Below are positions 46,101 to 61,083 of a DNA stretch of 64,000 nucleotides, one piece after another (position 1 is the stretch's first letter; each line of letters opens with the position of its first letter). The translations under genes were made by a program, and so were the position numbers. The stretch comes from Strigamia acuminata (taxonomy: Eukaryota > Arthropoda > Chilopoda > Geophilomorpha > Linotaeniidae). The notes beneath the pieces were generated by a model. The model was not told where the DNA came from. It saw nothing but the letters and a program-made list of their open reading frames with translations, and did not search any database. Where the stretch lies: positions 29,786,427 through 29,850,426 of the forward strand of contig OX442315.1 in NCBI GenBank assembly GCA_949358305.1, read 5' to 3'.

Positions 46101-49100
46101 TGATTCTGCCATTTCACAATCATCTTCGATGTCGAGTCCCATGTCGGTTGCATCCGGGTCTGTGAAGGGGAGTCCGAGGACCGAACGCAGTATGGACGCA
46201 TCTAGTAGTCCGACGAGTCCTAGAGTGCAGACGAACAGAGGCAAGGAAATGGGCGCAAAGTACTTGCCAGATTTTTCGACGGGAATTAAGACCGAAGCTG
46301 TCGACGAGAGCTCGATGAAGAGTTGCTGGAGCGGCGATAAAGACGTACGAGGCCTCGAAGCGCCCAGCACCGAAGGACGCAAAGGAAGTGGGGATAACAT
46401 GCGGTTGATTTTAGAGGGGACGTCTGGCGAAGAAAGCAATTGTTCCACTCACGCGAGAAGCTTAACCCCGGGAAGCGTGTCTCAAGATACTATATCGAAC
46501 GACAGCAACTCGAGGCCGCAGAGTACGATGAGCTGGCAGCAACAGATCCCTGAAAAAGCGCAGGATGATGGTGGAGTGAGCAACGACGGAGGCTCGTGTA
46601 GTTTTTATGGCGCCGAGAAGAATGCTAGTGAGGAGAATGCGTACAGGGGGAAGGGGAAGGGAAAAGGAAAAGGAAAGGAGAATGAAAGTAGTTTGGATAA
46701 TGCGGATAAAGTGACAATTTGTAGCAAAGTGAGTAACGATTCGGCGACGTCGTCGAGCGATGCTAATTCTCAGAGTTTGATGGAAAGGACGATTAAGAGT
46801 GAGTTTGGGAGCGGTTCGAGCGACCAGAGCGGACTTGAGAAGGAAAGTTCGAGTGTTTATACGGCAAATGTTGCGGCGGTGGGAGGAGAGAATAGTCAAA
46901 CCGGTGGCGACTCGAGTAAAATCAGTGAGACTGATTGGACGAATCAGAGTTTAAATCAAGAAAACATTGAATCTACACGGGGGAAGAACGAGGGGAATCA
47001 AAGAAGCGATGAAAGTTTATCTCAATCTGGAAGTTCGAATGCTGAAAAAGCCGATAGTGGTAAAAGCTTAAATGCGAAGAATACTCAAAGTCCGGACGGC
47101 GATTCTGCGAGTGACAATAACGAGATGAAATGTGCGCCCGTTCAGAAAAGCGAATGTAAAGACAATTATTCCGGTAGCATCGGCAAGGAAATGAAACCGA
47201 ACGACGGCCCGTCCGTATCCGCGAGCGAGAAAAACAGCGAGGGATTGTGCGAAGCCAAAACCGAAATGGAGTCGTCGATTAATAAAAGCGAGGCGCCTTT
47301 GCAATCGGATCGCAGGGAGAATCTCACCAACGAGATTAAAGACGAAGCGACGGGTCAAAATGTGAACAAAATGGAGAACAGTTGTCAACTCAAAGAAATG
47401 GCCGCGAAATACCACATCGGCGAATGTGAAAACGAGCACAGCAGCGGTGCAAATCAAGTATTCACCACCGGAAGCTGCATGCAGGATTTCAAACAAGAGA
47501 CCAGTTGTGCCGCCGTCACGTCCACGTGCAGCAAATCGACTATTAGTGATATTAAAAGTGTCGACGGTTCGGGGAACGAGAATACTACGATTAATATTAA
47601 GCCGGAGTACGCTGCAACCGCAACAATGGCCGATGAAAGTATTAAAACTATGCAGAGCAGTTTCGCTGCCAAACCTGAGCAAACGACGCCTAGTCATATT
47701 AAGGATTCGTGTCTGGTTCGAAGCACAACGTCGATGCAGAGTTGTAGCGTCCAAGACAGCATCCCCGCTACCAAAAATGTGGAACAGTCGTTTGCTTCCT
47801 GTCGTAGTCAGCAACTGATGCATTTTACGCCGTCTTCGACGGTCCCGACGTTTTCTACCGAGTATTCCGGCTCTGTTTCCGTCACCACGCAAGAAGTAGG
47901 CCTCGTAGGCAATCCGCCCCTTCATTTGCGCCTGGCTTCGCCGAACCAACCGTTCGGACCCAGACATTTAGGCCAATACCAAGTGCCAAGAAACCCGAGG
48001 ATGCCGTCGGGCTACCACGGGCCTCAGATCGGATCCCCGCAAGTCTCGTACGCCATGATACCGCCGAACGTCGGTAACAGGTTGTGCGGACCTCCGCCGA
48101 GGATGTCGACGATACCCTACACCCCCATGGTGAATTTGAGCAGTCAGATTGGACAACCACGGGTCAGTTATCCGACGAATCCGGCAGATCTTGCGGCCAC
48201 GTCGCCCATAAGAGCGCAAACTGCACTACATCACGTGTCTAAAGTCGACCTTCCAGAGACGTCACCGATAGGCAATCCACCGGTTATCATGCCGAATGCT
48301 GGAGGACTGAATTATGGTCAACCGCCGAATAATGGCGGGATGCTGAGGGTTTCCCAGGTTGGCCTTCCTCATCAAATGGCGAATGCGCCGTTGTCTCAAC
48401 ATGGTTCGGCTTTGCGCGGCTCCATAATGGCTCATCAACAGGTGCCAAATCAGTTGAGAAGAACGAGTGTGACCGAAATTAAAAGGGAATCCGTGCCAAC
48501 TTGTCAACAGGTATGCGAGATTGGTTTTGTTGCGTTTTGTTTGATTTTAAATTTGTTTCGATGGTGTTGCAGGAGGAGGTTAGAATCGGCCCGAGAAGTT
48601 TGGACGAGGTTCTAGGAAAAGTAGAGCCAAAGTCTGCGATGGATATTAAAGAAGAAATGTTATCTGAGGATCGTAAGTCGAATGTTGTTGTTGATAGTGA
48701 AGGGGGTTGACCTTTATTTCCTTAATAGATGCGAGGAAAACTCCAAAGGATGACGACATGATTCCGCAGAATGCACTTTTAAAGCAGTTGCTGCAAAATA
48801 GTCAACCGCAGAAAAAGTCCAGCAACGAAAAGGTGTTTAATTGTGGAAATGTAATGTTTTGTTTAGTTATTTTTTTTTTTGGTGTTGATTTCTAGGATCA
48901 CGATGTAGACGAAGCGGTAGTTCTCACTCCTGAGCAACAACGTCAGTTGGAGATGATTGACAGGATGCCACTGACTCACGAGGTCGGTGGGAGAAGCGAA
49001 GCCGATTTGAAAAGCAACGAAGCGAAGCAGATTTTAATCGGTAAGCAATATAAAAGGAAATTAAATTAAATTGATTTGAAATTGTAAATTGGGAAAATTA

Positions 49101-52100
49101 GAAATTCGGCGGATTCATGAGCAAGAAGAAGCGCAAAAAGGTTTAAAGCGGCGTCAAATGCAGCCCAAACGCCAACCTAAGCAACCCAAACTGAAAGATG
49201 GCATTCCTTCTAAGAAGAGATCTCGTAAGGGATCCGGTGCAAAACCCGAAGAGGATTACGATTCATACATGGGCAACATGATGGCCCAACTTAGATCGTT
49301 ACCGCCTTTACGCATCGTGGAGCCCGCCATTCCGCCTTGTTTCAACGTGTGCCCGTTATACGGCGGCAGCGACATCAAGCCCGCGTTAACACCGGAGGAA
49401 AACCCTACGACGTCGAAACTGCGAGGAATGTTTGGAAATGCGACGTTGATCAACCAAGTGGATTATTACTCCGTCTACCCCTTCGGAAGTAATCCACCAA
49501 CACCGCCTGCTTCGTTACCGCCCACACCACCGCCACATCGTGGATTTTACAATCAAGAGTTTCCAACGAGATATCGCGACAACACACGACGGTCCACCGT
49601 TGAAGTTCCTGCATCGCTCCCAACGCCTCCGCCTCAAGTCGACCAACGCCAGACGCCTGCAAGAGACGCTGACAGTCCCGATACAATAATTTCAGCCTCG
49701 TCCCCCGAATGCGTTTACCCCGAGTCTGTGGACCCGTTGCGATATCTACGTTTAATTCGAGAAAACGACGAATACAATGACGAGTTTAAAAGTGTTTCCC
49801 CCGGTATTCCTCTGAACACCTGCGTTCCTATCAAGGTCATTCCCATCCGGCCGAAACAAGACGAGAAATTGAAGGATTTGAATTTAATCGACGAAGATGA
49901 TAATGGAATTAAGGTGATTTGACTTTGATTAACACGATTTTTTTTGGTTTTTAATTTTTAAATGTTTCAGGACAAGGAAAATCAAGGAAGTGGGATCGAT
50001 CACATGCGTGCCGACGCGTTAATGCTCAAATCTAAGCTCGGGTTTGCTCCTCCCGTTCCGTTAAAGGAGTCGGGAAACGTTTCCGTTACGCTGACATTAA
50101 ATTCCGCTGCTGCCGAAGACATACCGCGAGTGCTAGCCGCAGTTGCGAATTTGTTAAAAGTGGCTCCGCCATCGTCGTACGAAGTTATTGAGAGAACTGC
50201 GACACCACCTAGTCAGAAATTAGGCTTGTATAAAAAAGGCACGCGTTGAAATGTTTAAAAATTTAATGAAATCAAATTAATTGCTTGTTTTTAATGACAG
50301 GTAGGGAACCCGGTGTTGATATCCAGTCTATTCTAAATGGAAAGCCGCGTTTTTGTCGTCATTGCGATGTGGTCGTGTTGAGCGCCGGGATCCGGAAGAA
50401 GGCGTCGGAGCTGTCGTTTTTGAGCAAGGACGAACAGGAAGAGGAAGAGGTGATATTCTGTAGTACTAACTGTTACATGCAGTTTGCAATTACGCATCGA
50501 ACAAGTGCCATCGAGGAAAAGGAAGCGGCGACCATTGTCGATCATGTGAGTGATGGGTGCGGACAAGCGAGGTCGGAGGAACCGGAGAAGAAGCTCAGTC
50601 TCGTAAGAAAGTCGGCTGAAAAGGAAATGGAGTCGATCGTAGAAGAAAGCTCGTTGGCGGTCGAAGGAAAAGGGAAAGAAGTGCCCAACAAAATGGAAGA
50701 GAAGCTGAGAATACGAAAGTATTCTGTCGACGATGGAATCACTCATGAACCGAACGTGAAGAAATGGAGAGGGCTGCGATGGAAATACTGGAATTTATCG
50801 GTCGTTCCACCCAAAAAATACACCGCACCTACCGACGAAGAAATTAATGAAGTAATTTAAATAGTTTTGATGATTTTTCTCTTACTAACGTTGTTGTTTT
50901 TTCAGGTAAATATTTGCATTCGACCGAGGAAAATGCCCGAAGATATTCGTCAGTGTGTTTTGTGTCAAGACAGCGGTGATGGGTTCACGAACGGACCTGC
51001 TAGGTATTCGGTGGAAGTGTTAAAAAGTTTGGGATGTTTTGTTAAACTTTTTGTTTTTTTGTGCAGGTTATTGAATATCGATGTCGATAAGTGGATACAT
51101 TTAAATTGTGCACTGTGGTCTAGTGAAGTGTATGAAACTGTGAATGGTGCATTAATGAATGTGGATGCAGCGCTAAAACGAAGCGCAATGCTCGAGTGTG
51201 TTCTGTGTCACAAGAAGGGAGCCACACTTGGATGTTTCAAACTACGCTGCATTAACATTTATCATTTCGGCTGCGCTTTGAAGGAATGTTGTATGTTCTT
51301 TAAAGATAAAACCATGTTATGTCCGCAGCATATTCCTAAACAAATGACACCCGAATTGCGTGACAACGAACTATCGAGTTTGTCAGTCTTCCGACGAGTG
51401 TATGTCAACCGCGAGGAAACGCGTCAGGTTGCTTGGTAATGGATTGAAAAGCGAAAAAACGTGTACCGGTATTTGTTTTCAACTTAATTTGTTATTTCAG
51501 CATAATGCATCAAGGTGACCAGAAGTACCTGCTTCGTGTTGGCAGCCTTATCTTCCTTTCGGTCGGCCAGCTGCTTCCACATCAGCTGCAAGCATTCCAC
51601 ACACAAAACTGTATTTTTCCTGTAAGACTCGGGAGTTGCGACTTGTTTGCTCTATTTTTGTAATAATTTTTGTGCGTTTGTAACAGGTTGGGTTCAAAAT
51701 AGTCCGGATGTATTGGAGCATGCGCGCCCTCGGTAGGCGGTGCCCCTATGTTTGTGGCATATCAGACAGAGATGGTAAACCAGAGTTTTGGATACAAGTG
51801 CGCGATGAGGGCCACGACGAGGTTATTCTCAAAGACAGCACGGCGAAGGGAGTTTGGCAGAAGGTTTTAGCGCCTATAGAGAAAATGCGAAGCGATGCCA
51901 AGACCATTAAAGTATTCACAGCATTTATTACGGGTGAAGATTTGTTTGGATTGACAGAACCGTCAGTGTTGAGAGTACTAGAATCGGTAAGTTTCGCGGT
52001 GAACTTTAAAGGAAGTTAAAAGAAATTATATGTGTATATTTTTTTTTTTGGAAATTGTTTAATAGTTGCCCGGAGTGGAGACGTTGAGCGATTATAATTT

Positions 52101-53067
52101 CAAGTATGGCAGGTCGCCATTGTTGGATTTGCCCCTTGCTATCAATCCAACAGGTTGTGCTCGTTCAGAGTTGAAATTACGCACCCATTTTAAACGGTTG
52201 GTATCTGAAGTAATCTAAGAGATGACGATAATTGTTGTTTTGTTCGACGATTTATTTAATTAATGAATTTATTTATATATTTATTGAATATTTTAATGAC
52301 ATTTTCAGCCCGCATACATTGCATACCAGTAGTTCATCGCGATCATCATTTCAAACGAATATAACGGGCTTGGAAGTTGCTTGTCCATATACAAAGCAGT
52401 TTGTTCATTCAAAATCGTCGCAGTATAGACGAATGAAGACTGAATGGAGAAATAATGTTTACCTTGCACGATCTAGAATTCAAGTAAGTTTGATTATAAT
52501 AAATAAATACTTAACGTAGTATTAATTTATAAACTTTCAATAGGGCCTCGGCTTGTATGCTTCGAGAGATTTAGAGAAACACACAATGGTTATTGAGTAT
52601 ATTGGACAAACAATCCGAAACGAGGTATCTGAATTGAGAGAAAGGATGTATGACGATCAGGTGAGTACTGAATTTTCAATTTTATTTATCGTTTTGTATA
52701 ATTGTTTTGAAATTGTAAACAAATAGAATCGTGGAATTTACATGTTCCGGTTGGATGACAGCCGCGTGATTGACGCGACGTTAACTGGTGGCCTGGCTAG
52801 ATATATTAATCATTCTTGCAATCCGAATTGCGTTGCTGAAGTTGTACCCATCGATCGAGAAAGCAGGATTATAATTTTTGCCAACAGAAGAATATCTCGT
52901 GGTGAAGAGGTGAGAATTTGGCGAGAGTTTGATTTTTGTTGAAGTAATTAAATTATTTTATTTTTTGTCGTTAGTTAACATATGACTATAAATTCGATAT
53001 TGAAGACGATCAACATAAAATCAATTGTTTGTGTGGAGCGCCCAACTGCAAGAAATGGATGAATTGA
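32660..53067 (+). CDS. KMT2C: KMT2C/D (MLL3/4; unsplit Lpt+Trr) H3K4 methyltransferase
   Basis: This is one gene of 52 coding exons totalling 15,441 nt (5,146 residues; human KMT2C and KMT2D are about 4,900 and 5,500). Exon coordinates are given in the three part entries below. Order: AT-hook, ePHD1, six more PHD fingers, second AT-hook, HMG box, long Gln/Pro-rich middle with DPY-x-TPRP repeats and a coiled coil, ePHD2, FYRN, FYRC, SET, post-SET. It is the catalytic subunit of the COMPASS-like complex that monomethylates histone H3 Lys4 at enhancers; the Arg of GCARSE is the WDR5-binding Win motif. Start MDIPGHSN at 32660 is the first ATG in the frame after an acceptor-like site. All 51 introns are phase-consistent; one has a GC donor, and two are short and readable in frame. 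In Drosophila the N-terminal part (Lpt) and C-terminal part (trr) are separate genes; here they are one. Confidence 0.96.
39073..39283. repeat. 28-bp minisatellite in KMT2C/D intron 23
   Basis: About seven copies of a unit like ATGACGTTTNAATTGTAATT+TAAATAAT. Copies start at 39097, 39125, 39153, 39181 and 39209 (exactly 28 bp apart), then 39238 and 39269 with slightly longer spacing. Each opens with TGACG, a CREB/AP-1 half-site. Confidence 0.85.
39422..48510 (+). other. KMT2C/D middle exons: HMG box, Q/P-rich region, coiled coil
   Basis: Exons 39422-39575, 39647-39840, 39907-39980, 40036-40086, 40585-40843, 40975-41285, 41353-42397, 42462-42620, 42681-42940, 42997-43396, 43460-45105, 45162-45317, 45379-45733, 45788-48510. 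The HMG box ([22 protein letters not shown], residues ~1450-1515) spans three exons. Then come DPY-x-P-x-TPRP repeats, poly-Gln runs (16 Gln at 43135-43182), an acidic stretch (~43540-43830), [32 protein letters not shown] and a coiled coil ([17 protein letters not shown] to KQLEQ). These follow the human KMT2C/D order. The 2.7-kb exon 45788-48510 is mostly Ser/Asn/Glu/Lys-rich and poorly conserved, including [11 protein letters not shown]. The intron 45318-45378 uses a GC donor. Confidence 0.9.
43135..43182 (+). repeat. Poly-glutamine CAG/CAA tract in KMT2C/D
   Basis: Sixteen consecutive Gln codons, mixed CAG and CAA, in the 42997-43396 exon. Mixed codons favour length stability. A second Q-rich tract lies at 42500-42570. 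Confidence 0.9.
48573..53067 (+). other. KMT2C/D C-terminal (Trr-like) exons: ePHD2-FYRN-FYRC-SET
   Basis: Exons 48573-48672, 48729-48832, 48896-49040, 49102-49913, 49971-50244, 50301-50851, 50906-51003, 51067-51435, 51501-51621, 51687-51986, 52066-52196, 52309-52483, 52544-52660, 52727-52909, 52975-53067. Landmarks: [10 protein letters not shown] (LxxLL-type motif), [11 protein letters not shown], ePHD2 ([11 protein letters not shown] to LCPQH), FYRN ([29 protein letters not shown]), FYRC ([21 protein letters not shown]), Win motif GCARSE, SET ([47 protein letters not shown]) and post-[16 protein letters not shown]. NHSCxPN and the YDY tyrosine are the SAM/lysine-pocket residues and are intact, so the enzyme should be active. 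The weakest junction is the donor after 50244 (CGC|GTTGAA). Confidence 0.96.
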
Positions 53068-54197
53068 GAATAAGTTATGATGGTTTTAAAATCAAAATTG
53101 GTTACTTCGGAGTATAAGTTTAAGATCATGATTTGAAAGTTACTTTTAAGATTTGGCTTGATGTTAAGTGCCCAATATTTTTCCATTGTCTAGACGTTTA
53201 ACATCAAGCCTGCGACAAACCCTGGATTATATTTTTGAGTTTATTTTGATTGAAGACAGTTTATTTTATTTTATTTTGTTTTATTTTATTTTTTGAGTTA
53301 TCAAGTGAGTTGAGATTCCTTTAATTTTATTCTTACATATTTTCATTTTTGTTTGTGGTTAAACACCAGGTGTAATGTGTTTTGGTCGATTTTTGTGATT
53401 ATGTATCTAAGTGTTTTTTCTTGGACGAATTTTTCTTTGAATAATCAACCAGCTTTAATTATTGTAATTTTATTGTAATCAATTATGGGTAAAATTTCTA
53501 TTCTACGAAAGCATTCCTTTTTATTATTAGAATGTGGAATTGCGAGAGAAATTGCAATTTTCTAAATATAGAATTTAAATAATTTGTGTATAAATTACCC
53601 ACAATTTGTATTATGAACAGTTTTATTTTAAACGTTAGAAATTAAAGGCAAGAGTTCTTGTTATCTGTATTAAGATATTTATCAGATTTCACACACGATT
53701 TAGATTCTGTAATTAATACCAGTTATTATTACCTTTTCATTTTTAAGACGAAATTGTTTTTTTTTTCTTACGGATTTTTTGGTTTTATACAGATTAATTT
53801 TAGATGGTTGTTTTAGTGCAACTTTTAAAGGGCCGTACAAATCAAGTTGAAGTGTAAATTTCATGCCCGCTGCAAATGATATTTGTTTGTAACAATGTAG
53901 TTGTGAGATATAAAAAAATTTGTACAAATTTAACCACGTTTGATTAATTAATTTTTCCTAATCTTTTTTTTTTATTTATTTTTAACTCTTAACACAAAAC
54001 ATCACTTGGACTTTGGAAGAAGAGACTTATATTTTTTCTATTCGTGGGTAATTTTTAATCCAAACAAATACATTCCTTCGTATAATTTACAAATTACATT
54101 TGGCAGTTTTAAATGTTTTGTACAAATCGAAAAAGGTGCATGCATTTTTTAAAATTTTTATTCATTACTACTTTAAACTAAGCAACCATAGCCCAAA
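53068..54197. other. Convergent 3' regions of KMT2C/D and DLD
   Basis: No coding sequence recognised. The region is AT-rich with T runs (TTTTATTTTATTTTGTTTTA at 53261-53290). KMT2C/D from the left and DLD from the right both end into it. Confidence 0.4.
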
Positions 54198-56710
<2,513 letters not shown>

Positions 56711-57268
56711 CCTTTCAATTCACACGATACAAATTTTGATTTACTCTAAACCTTGGGCCTAGTGGCGATGACGGAAAAGTTAATTGTAAGAGGCCCGATG
56801 CATAAAAGCGAGTGGAATTGTGTTTTACAGAAATGCCACTAGATGTCTGAAAAAGCTTTCGCTGCAGAACATAAAATAATCAGATCAACTGAATTATTTT
56901 TTATTTTAGTTTTGTACTTTTCGTTTTGTTTCTGGGTTTTTACACCGATAAATATTATTTGCGCAAAATTGCACTAAACTGAAGATTTTTCATTCGATAT
57001 TTTTAGCGCAGAATAGCATAACACCTCGTGACAAAAAGCAGAACTAGCAGTGCTGATGACCTACCAGCAATGGCCTACTTGATGTATGGGGACGTGCTGA
57101 ACCAAATTTTTTAGGAGCTGTTGTTTTCACAAAGACTACAACTGATCAAATAGTCAATCCTTATTTAATTTTTTAACACTATCTTTAAGATACTAGAATT
57201 TTTGCTACATTTCTTATACATTTCTCATGCTTAATTCGTTTCGCAGTCTGTGCCGCATTTGCCCATCA
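56711..57268. promoter_or_regulatory. Divergent promoter region between DLD and MDM1
   Basis: The DLD and MDM1 start codons face away from each other across 558 bases, so the two probably share a bidirectional promoter. A CTCF-like core CCACTAGATGTC is at 56836-56847. No TATA box stands out. Confidence 0.5.
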
Positions 57269-60200
57269 ATGCCCACAGAGAAGGTAGGTTGAATTGCAGT
57301 CAAGCCAACCTTATAAGATTATAGCAAATGAAAATTGCAACAGTTTTGCTTCTCTATTAATCAAATCAGCCAATAGCAATTTAACTCGTTTTCCTCGAGC
57401 AATCTACCTGATTTAATGTTTTACCTATTTCCACAAATCATTGGATATAAACTAAAAAAATGTATCCTATTTAGATGTTCGATTTAATTGCAAAATGAGC
57501 AATTACTTGAGAAGAAAAATAATTCATGATTTCGGTGCAGCTTTAACTAAAAATTACATATTGCACGATCAAATTTCTTGATCAAACGAGGAAGCAGTAA
57601 TGTTTTGGTTGCGTGTTCTATGCAATGTAGTTCAACCAAGAATAGTGTCTTGATTAAATCTATTATACGATTATATTTTTTAATTGGACAAAAATGCTCA
57701 TGTTTTCGAGGATTTTGTTCGTGCACACAAAACATTGCAAATAAATTGAGCATTCTGGACATTAATTGTGTTTTTTATATTTCTTTTATGCAGTTCAGCT
57801 CCGAGTACAAAACTCACTTCACGTGGCATGATTCGTCCTATCATGCTCCCATTCATGACGGAATTAAAAAGCAAACAGAACTGACATTGGCACAACCAAC
57901 ATGTATTACAGCGCACTTGTCAAAGACATTTTCTTTTTTTTTCTCTTTTTTTATTTTTTTTTTATTGTTTCCTTTAGCAACACACGAACCAGCACTTCCT
58001 AGGAAGAAGAAATATCCGGATTTGGCGTACAAAAGCAGCTACCAAGTGGTTAAAATGGTTAAAAGCGATGGTTTGGATTCGTTGGAAACGCTTGCATTGG
58101 CCAACCGTGACGACAGAGCCAGAGTAAGTCGATTTAATTTATTTTATTTTAATTTTTTAAATCAGGAACTTCATTAAAAATTTAATTTTAAATGATATTT
58201 TGTGTTATTTGATAATGGACTATGCAATTTTTTTTTTTTTTTTTTTGGTTGCAAAAATTGCAAATAAGTTTTGACAAATTTCCTCCATTTTATTTGCCCC
58301 TTCAATATATTGACATTTTTTGTTGTTGTGATGGAAGTGCCTGCAAATTGCTAATCGCTCCATTCGACCAAGTGTGTGACGTTGACTCTCATTCTAATGC
58401 TAATGCGATTAATATTAAAATCGACAAATGTGTTGAATTCATGTATACAATGTGCCAAACCAGTTTGGCCATAGTGCCAAATGTTAGCTTAGGATTTTTT
58501 TTTATTTTTTTTATTTTTTTGGTAATCCCATTTTTGAGAGCCACTTTAATCCTCAACATCAATGTGCAAATAAAACAATGATTGTGCCAGACTTTACACT
58601 CAATGCGCCAACTCGATAAATCATTCTGGTTTTGAAATAGACGAAAACAAACAATTGACACTGGGAAAAAAATAATGCAAAACAGCACAAGTCTCTGCTA
58701 TGCTGTAGCTTCTCTGCAGTGGCTGGACTGCGTTAAAATTTTCTTTTGTTTTTATTGCAAAACTTGATCCGATCATTACGGTTGAATAATTGAAACTCGT
58801 CTGTGCCTTTCATTAATATTTATATACCACTTAAGTAGTTAGTCGCTAGGTATGCTAATTAAACTTGAGTAATTTGGTCTAAATATTTTAAAAAGTGACT
58901 AGTAGCCTGGATAGTTATTCATCTATTTCACTCATTAATTACTAATCATAAATCTATAAATGACATGGAAATTTATTCAAATTTTAGATTTATCCGAAAT
59001 TTAAAAAAAAAAACATGCATTTATTAATTTAAAGCTCAAATTACACGACATAAAGTCTGTTTATTATTTCTAATTTTAATAAACATGATTTAAATTGCAA
59101 TTTTTAATATTTTTTACAATGTTACTCTCAAGCCCTGGTTCCAAGGGCATTTTAGGTTAAGAGGTCGATGACCTTCATTGATGCGGCTGCATTGCACGTC
59201 AAGTAGGACTTGGGATGTCGTGTTGAAGTTCGATACTTTGAGTTGAGCACAGAGCACTCGGCAAAATTAAATATGCTCTTCCAAAAAATTTATCACCATA
59301 CTTCATGCATTAATTAAAACTAAGAGTAAAGTGTTATACACAATCTCTACCCATTATTAAATAAGTTATTTCGCACTGGTTTAGTGGTTTCCCAAGGTAA
59401 TTATGAATGGAGTCCTTGATGTTGAATGTTGAACATAATGCACGACGGCTCAAAATTTTTGTTTCAAATGAGTGAGTGAGCTTATGATTCATCTTGGTTA
59501 AAAAACTAATTAATTGCTTCCTGCAATTAAATTAATTGATTAATTTAGAAAATTGAAATATATTTTTAGTGTTTTATTTTTATTTTTTTATTTTATTTTT
59601 TAGTATTTTTTTTTTATTATTACTAAGTCTTATTAAGTTTAATCTGTGCTCTTGTTCTTGCCAACTGTGAAATTAGTTTTCGCTTCATACATTCGGTGAA
59701 CAATTGAGCTACATTTTTCTAAATTAAAAAAGAAATATATTTTTCTAAAAAAACTAATAAATTTTTTCAGTCTGAAGAAAGAAATAAAAATCATCATGGT
59801 AGTGTGCGCAGTCGATCCGTTGAGCCTTACATCGGAAGACGTCATTATCCCATAGTAATTCTCATTTTCCTTATTTGTTTGTTAAGAAAATCGTTATTCT
59901 TATTAGATTTCCCAAAAAGCTAGTTTTGTGGATCCTAAATCCAATTAGTTTTGCATAATTACACCGAGTTGTAAAAGTTGCACGAACGGAAGCGGTAATA
60001 TCTCAGTTAAAATTCGTTGCTTGTCTGCAGTAAATAAATTCTTAACGTATACCGATAGAAAGAAAACATTTTCTCATCTTGGTGAAAGGATATAAAACAG
60101 CACGAGTTTATTCTTCGATTTATATCTTTTAGGAAATAACTGACATCCTCTTTCTCTTGAATATTAGATGATGACTCAAAGTTACCCACCGGCGGGATAC

Positions 60201-60939
60201 ACACCAACACCGAAAGTGTCGGAATATCGGTCGCAATTCGCTTGGCCGCCCGGAGCGGCTGTCGTTAACTATTCTAAAGATTCTAATTCACCTCGTAAAT
60301 CAATTTCAATGGGAGCCATTCAAGCTACTCAAGAAGCACTTGCAAGCCATCAACAAATGTTTAACGGTTACATCGAAGATGGAGAACGATCGCCCGTTCA
60401 AGACGACCCCGGGATGAGGGTCCTCGAAAAGCAAATACTGGAGGATGTTTTTGACGAGACTTTAGAAAAACCCAAGTATAAAATTACAATTATTTAATTT
60501 AATTTTAATTTAATGTAATTTAATTTAATTTAATTGTTTAAAAAAATAGAAAATGTAGGACCGAATACAAGGCTCGTTTCAAAGCGCCGTCGAAATATGC
60601 AGATGGGAGCCGGATTAAAGCCAAAGAAGCACAAGTAGAAATAAATATCGGGAATTAGTTAAGTCGGAAATTATATTCTTCTATTTTTATGTGTTGGTAA
60701 AGCAATTGGATGCAGCTCAGCCTGCTGAGGATGGTAAATGGTTTGAAGAATTAATTGAATCACGCCGTAAAGCTGGTGAATACAAAATTCGCTCGCTGGG
60801 AACAGGCTTGGCTCCTGAGCATTTGAGTCCGGTTTATTTAAGTCATCAGGAAGAGTTATGGAAACAGGTGGCACAGAGAGAGTCATTGTCAGCTTTAGCT
60901 CTGGCAGCTGTACCAAGGTATATAGCTAATTGGGCCTGA
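57269..60939 (+). CDS. MDM1: MDM1-like microtubule-binding centriole protein
   Basis: Exons 57269-57283, 57794-57902, 57978-58123, 59771-59854, 60168-60475, 60550-60634 and 60703-60917 or to a stop at 60939. The start MPTEK|FSSEY parallels the human MPVRFKGLSEY. Three copies of the MDM1 repeat core [S/T]EYxxxF are visible: SSEYKTHFTW, VSEYRSQFAW and RTEYKARFKA. A conserved block follows (ESRRKAGEYKIRSLGTGLAP EHL, compare human KAEFYRKRVQGTHFSRDHL). MDM1 binds microtubules through these repeats, localises to centrioles and limits their duplication in vertebrates. If translation reads through the donor at 60917 (CCAAG|GTATAT) it stops at 60939, giving 327 residues; otherwise exons downstream are missing or lie beyond the retrotransposon. 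Human MDM1 is about twice as long. Confidence 0.8.
58124..59770. other. MDM1 intron 3
   Basis: A 1.6-kb AT-rich intron with long T runs (58228-58247, 58496-58520). No coding sequence or recognisable element seen. Confidence 0.5.
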
Positions 60940-61083
60940 ACGCATGCGATTCAATGCGTATGGTTTGCATTATTTATTTATTTGCATGTGTTTTTTTTTA
61001 ATTTAAAATTCAAAAGAAAATACATCAACATTTATTTTTGTTCTAAATACAAAGAATACTCACATTCATGATACTATGAATTT

